Below, one piece after another: positions 61,020-64,000 of a stretch of DNA of 64,000 bases. A model generated the notes under the pieces. That model worked only from the letters and a program-made list of their open reading frames with translations, was not told where the DNA came from and did no database searches. Source of the stretch: Sandaracinus sp. (GTDB lineage: Bacteria; Myxococcota_A; Polyangia; Polyangiales; Houyiibacteriaceae); NCBI GenBank assembly GCA_020633125.1, contig JACKEH010000004.1:130383-194382 (forward strand), written 5' to 3'. Both the position numbers and the translations under genes were made by a program. How positions within the stretch are numbered: the first letter of the stretch is position 1; the number at the start of each line of letters is the position of its first letter.

Positions 61020-61793
61020 ATGGCGCTCATCGAGTTCCGCGACGTTCGTAAAGCGTTCGGTCCCAAGGTCGTGTACCGGGGGCTGAGCCTCGAAGTCCGT
61101 CGCGGCGAGGCGCTCACCGTCATCGGCGGCTCCGGCCAGGGCAAGAGCGTCATGCTCAAGATGCTGGTCGGCCTTCTGCCCGTGGATTCCGGCAGCGTGA
61201 GCTTCGACGGCACGGTCATCAGCGACCTCGACGAACGTGGGTTCTCGAAGGTGCGCCGCCGGATCGGCATGCTCTTTCAGGGCGCGGCGCTCTTCGACTC
61301 GCTCTCCGTCGGTGAAAACGTCGCGTTCGGGTTACGCGAGATCGGCGAGCGCGACGAAGGGGCCATCGCCGAGCGTGTGGCAGAGAGCCTCGGCTACGTG
61401 GGTCTCGAAGGCAGCGAGGACCTGTGGCCGGCCGACCTCTCGGGCGGTATGAAGAAGCGCGTCGGGCTCGCGCGGGCGATCGCGGTGCGACCCGAGGTGT
61501 TGCTCTACGACGAGCCCACCACGGGGCTCGACCCCGTCAACATCGCCCGCATCACCGACCTCATCCAACACCTGCAGCGGACCCTCGACGTGACTTCGAT
61601 CGTCGTCACCCACGACATGCCGAGCGCCTTCCGCGTCAGCGATCGCATCGCGATGATTCAGGACGGAACCGTGATCTTTTCCGGCGTGCCGAAGCAGCTC
61701 GCCACGAGCGACGACCCGCGGGTCCGTGACTTCGTCGAAGGCAACGCGCCGGAGAACGAAGACGCGTCCGTCATTCTCGGAGGCACCGCGTGA
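61020..61793 (+). CDS. mlaF: Phospholipid-transport ABC ATPase (MlaF-like)
   Basis: 257 residues. Walker A GGSGQGKSVMLKML, Q-loop FQGAALFDSLSVGENV, signature LSGGMKKRVGLARAI, Walker B VLLYDEPTTGLDP and H-loop VTHDMPSAF, all with the MlaF-specific spacing. Energises lipid movement between the two membranes. No MlaE permease lies next to it; the permease must be elsewhere. Confidence 0.93.
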   Translation: MALIEFRDVRKAFGPKVVYRGLSLEVRRGEALTVIGGSGQGKSVMLKMLVGLLPVDSGSVSFDGTVISDLDERGFSKVRRRIGMLFQGAALFDSLSVGENVAFGLREIGERDEGAIAERVAESLGYVGLEGSEDLWPADLSGGMKKRVGLARAIAVRPEVLLYDEPTTGLDPVNIARITDLIQHLQRTLDVTSIVVTHDMPSAFRVSDRIAMIQDGTVIFSGVPKQLATSDDPRVRDFVEGNAPENEDASVILGGTA

Positions 61794-62950
61794 GCAACCC
61801 TCGGGGGACCGAGCTTCGGGTGGGTGCGTTCGTCGTCGTCGCGCTGCTGATCGGCGGCGTGTTGGCGTTCGTGATCGGCAGCCAGCGCAACCTCTTCCAG
61901 TCCAAGACGACCTACACCGCGGTGTTCCAGGACGTCGGTGGCTTGCGGCCGGGCAATGCCGTGAACGTCGCGGGCGTGAGCGTCGGAAGCGTCGAGTCGG
62001 TGAGCTTTCGGGACGACGGACGCGTGGACGTCGTCTTTCGTGTGGTCAGCGACGCGGCGCGTCTGATCCGTGGCAACCCCGACCGTCCGATCGAGCACCA
62101 GGATCCGAACCTCGACGAGAACGATCCGGAGATGCCGAAGCCGAGCCTCGTGAGCGTCGGCAGCAAGGGTCTGCTCGGCGACCGGCTCGTCGACATCACG
62201 GTTGGTGATTCGCGCCTGCCGGAGTGGAACTCGGAGCGCGAGCTCTTCGCGAACGAGACCGGCGGCCTGATGGCGCAGGCGGAGGACATCGCGGACGACG
62301 TCGAGCGCACCGCCGAGAACGTCCGGTTGATGACCGATCCCTTCCGCGACCAAGAGATGTCGCGCGCGCTCGAGGAGACGACGGTCAACCTCGCGCGTGT
62401 GACCGGCATGCTCGCGAACGGCGACGGCGCGGTGCAGCGCCTGATGACGGATCCGGCGACCGCGGACGAGCTCGTGGCGACGGTGCGTGACCTGCGCGCG
62501 ACGAGCGCCGAGCTGCGACGCACGACGGCAGGCATTCGCCAGATCACGGACGAGATTCGCACCGGCGACGGAACGGCGAACGCGCTCATCTACGGCGGGG
62601 AAGGGCGCGAGGCGCTCGCGAACGTGGCACGGGCGAGCGGCGAGGTCGCCGAGCTTCTGCGCGCGGTGCGCGAAGGCGACGGAACGCTTCACGAGCTGAT
62701 CTACGAAGACGAAGCGGACGAACTGATCGCGAACCTCACGCGTGCGACCGAGAACGTGGCGGCGATCACCGACGACGTGCGCGCGGGCCGCGGCACGATC
62801 GGCGGGCTCTTGGTCGATCCGTCGATCTACGAGGACGTGAAGCGCCTCGTCGGCGACCTCGAGCGCAACGACATTCTCCGCGCGCTCGTGCGGTACAGCA
62901 TTCGCCGCGACGAAGAAGGCGACGCGGCGCAGGTGGAGGAGCCCCGATGA
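61790..62950 (+). CDS. mlaD: MlaD-type MCE lipid-binding protein
   Basis: 386 residues from a GTG inside the mlaF stop (GTGA). One N-terminal membrane helix (VGAFVVVALLIGGVLAFVIGS), the MCE domain (YTAVFQDVGGLRPGNAVNVAGVSVGSVESV) at about 38-145 and a long C-terminal helical stretch with repeated LMTDP-like and DGTxxxLIYEDE elements. It anchors the lipid-binding hexamer at the inner membrane. Typical of MCE proteins outside enterics, where the tail forms a tube. Confidence 0.92.
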   Translation: MSNPRGTELRVGAFVVVALLIGGVLAFVIGSQRNLFQSKTTYTAVFQDVGGLRPGNAVNVAGVSVGSVESVSFRDDGRVDVVFRVVSDAARLIRGNPDRPIEHQDPNLDENDPEMPKPSLVSVGSKGLLGDRLVDITVGDSRLPEWNSERELFANETGGLMAQAEDIADDVERTAENVRLMTDPFRDQEMSRALEETTVNLARVTGMLANGDGAVQRLMTDPATADELVATVRDLRATSAELRRTTAGIRQITDEIRTGDGTANALIYGGEGREALANVARASGEVAELLRAVREGDGTLHELIYEDEADELIANLTRATENVAAITDDVRAGRGTIGGLLVDPSIYEDVKRLVGDLERNDILRALVRYSIRRDEEGDAAQVEEPR

Positions 62951-63825
62951 GCGAATCGCATCCCTCGCCGGGCAACTCGGTCGACGCGCAATACCTGGAG
63001 TTGCTGCGTCGCATCCTCGACCAGGGCTCGGTGCGCGGCGATCGCACCGGCACCGGCACCCGCAGCCTCTTCGGCTACCAGATGCGCTTCGATCTCGCCG
63101 AGGGCTTCCCGCTTCTCACGACGAAGAAGGTGCACCTCAAGTCGATCGTGCACGAGCTGCTCTGGTTCGTGCGCGGAGACACCCACGTGCGCTCGCTGCA
63201 AGAGGTCGGGGTCAGCATCTGGGACGAGTGGGCGACCGCGGAGCAGACGGCGCGCTTTGGACGACGAGAGGGCGACCTCGGGCCGGTCTACGGCCACCAA
63301 TGGCGGAACTTCGGCGCGACGAAGCAAGCCGACGGGAGCTACGCGCGCGACGGCTTCGACCAGCTTCGCTGGGTGATGGACGAGATCGCGCGCAACCCGG
63401 AGAGCCGGCGGCTCATCGTGAGCGGGTGGAACCCGCAGGAGGCCGAGCAGGTCGCGCTGCCCCCCTGCCACACGCTCTTCCAGTTCTACGTCCAAGACGG
63501 GCGCGTCAGCTGCCAGCTCTACCAGCGCAGCGCCGACGTGTTCCTCGGGGTGCCCTTCAACATCGCGAGCTACGCGCTGCTCACGCAGATGGTCGCGCAT
63601 TGCGCCGGCTACGAGCCTGGCGAGTTCGTGCACTCGTTCGGCGACGTGCACCTCTACTCGAACCACGTCGAGCAAGCGCAGATTCAACTCGCGCGGGAGC
63701 CGCGCGCCTTGCCGAGGCTGACGCTCGACACGGACGAGCGGGATCTCTTCGCGCTCCGCTACGAGCACGTGCGCCTCGAAGGCTACGACCCGCACCCGCG
63801 CATCGCCGCGCCGGTCGCGGTCTGA
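62947..63825 (+). CDS. thyA: Thymidylate synthase
   Basis: 292 residues. Methylates dUMP to dTMP with methylene-tetrahydrofolate. Active-site Cys174 in LPPCHTLFQF, with RTGTGTRSLFG at the dUMP phosphate site, FPLLTTKKVH, YGHQWR and RSADVFLGVPFNIASYALL. An insert of about 15-20 residues between strand and cysteine is normal for many bacteria. The ATG overlaps the mlaD stop (ATGA). Confidence 0.97.
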   Translation: MSESHPSPGNSVDAQYLELLRRILDQGSVRGDRTGTGTRSLFGYQMRFDLAEGFPLLTTKKVHLKSIVHELLWFVRGDTHVRSLQEVGVSIWDEWATAEQTARFGRREGDLGPVYGHQWRNFGATKQADGSYARDGFDQLRWVMDEIARNPESRRLIVSGWNPQEAEQVALPPCHTLFQFYVQDGRVSCQLYQRSADVFLGVPFNIASYALLTQMVAHCAGYEPGEFVHSFGDVHLYSNHVEQAQIQLAREPRALPRLTLDTDERDLFALRYEHVRLEGYDPHPRIAAPVAV

Positions 63826-64000
63826 TGCGGCCCCTCGCCCTCATCGCCGCGGTCGGGCGCGGTGGCGTCATCGGAGACTCGGCTGGGCATTTCGGTTTGC
63901 CGTGGCACCTGCCCGAGGACCTGAAGCGGTTTCGGGCGCTGACGACCGGCCACGCGGTGATCATGGGGCGGCAGACCCACGAGCTGATCGGACGGCCTCT
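63825..64000 (+). CDS. folA: Dihydrofolate reductase, 5' part (cut by window edge)
   Basis: 58 codons are visible from an ATG that shares one base with the thyA stop (TGATG). MRPLALIAAVGRGGVIG, LPWHLPEDLKRFR and IMGRQTHELIGRP are the first signatures of DHFR. It regenerates the folate used by ThyA and is commonly paired with it. Confidence 0.93.
   Translation, partial: MRPLALIAAVGRGGVIGDSAGHFGLPWHLPEDLKRFRALTTGHAVIMGRQTHELIGRP

Overview
The window is a gene-dense, high-GC chromosomal stretch with genes on both strands, short gaps and many stop/start overlaps. Its gene content points to Myxococcota (delta-proteobacterial lineage), probably a Polyangia/Sandaracinaceae-like organism. The evidence is three Pkn-type Ser/Thr kinases (one with a PEGA tail), an AgmX/PglI-type protein, MopE-like Cys/Asp repeats, RCC1- and kelch-type lipoproteins, a double zinc-ribbon/FHA protein and a small ribbon-helix-helix protein of the kind common in that phylum. 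The assignment is an inference from gene families. No rRNA, CRISPR array, prophage or insertion sequence was seen.

Layout. 1-7.7 kb: end of a FadL-like outer-membrane protein, a BtuF-like binding protein, a MopE-repeat lipoprotein, and an amidohydrolase/thrombospondin-3/lamin-tail lipoprotein gene broken by about fifteen frameshifts. 7.8-22.1 kb: two Ser/Thr kinases, panD, a DUF938 methyltransferase, an atypical Nramp-like transporter, fructose-1,6-bisphosphatase, a flippase-like membrane protein, kelch and RCC1 lipoproteins, an AgmX-like protein and a histidine kinase. 22.3-32 kb: an ethylmalonyl-CoA pathway locus consisting of mesaconyl-CoA hydratase, a small membrane protein, then the leftward operon ecm-meaB-ccr-mcd, with a divergent RamB/PccR-type regulator. 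32-35.3 kb: nadC-birA, a HAD phosphatase and a CPBP protease. 35.4-40.6 kb: dnaG overlapping rpoD, a CAU-anticodon tRNA and a coiled-coil zinc-ribbon protein. 40.6-49.4 kb: glnE translationally coupled to a receiver-PATAN-TPR protein, and divergently yajC-secD-secF. 49.5-55.5 kb: a kinase and an FHA protein transcribed divergently, an alpha/beta hydrolase, a ribbon-helix-helix protein and an S41 protease. 55.7-61 kb: a tightly packed Tad/Flp-pilus-like operon. 61-64 kb: mlaF-mlaD-thyA-folA, with folA cut by the window edge.

How the genes fit together. The ethylmalonyl-CoA genes carry crotonyl-CoA from C2 and fatty substrates through ethylmalonyl-, methylsuccinyl- and mesaconyl-CoA. MeaB would protect the B12 mutase, and the divergent regulator is the obvious candidate controller. 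The pilus operon has two Flp-like mini-pilins, three TadE/TadG-like proteins (two with recognisable pseudopilin sites) and their peptidase, but no ATPase, platform or secretin in view. Two promoter styles coexist. Some genes have a clear Shine-Dalgarno sequence. About eleven others have a TAnnnT hexamer, often TG-extended, ending only 6-10 bases before the start codon, which suggests leaderless or near-leaderless mRNAs. All functions are read from sequence alone; no searches were run.
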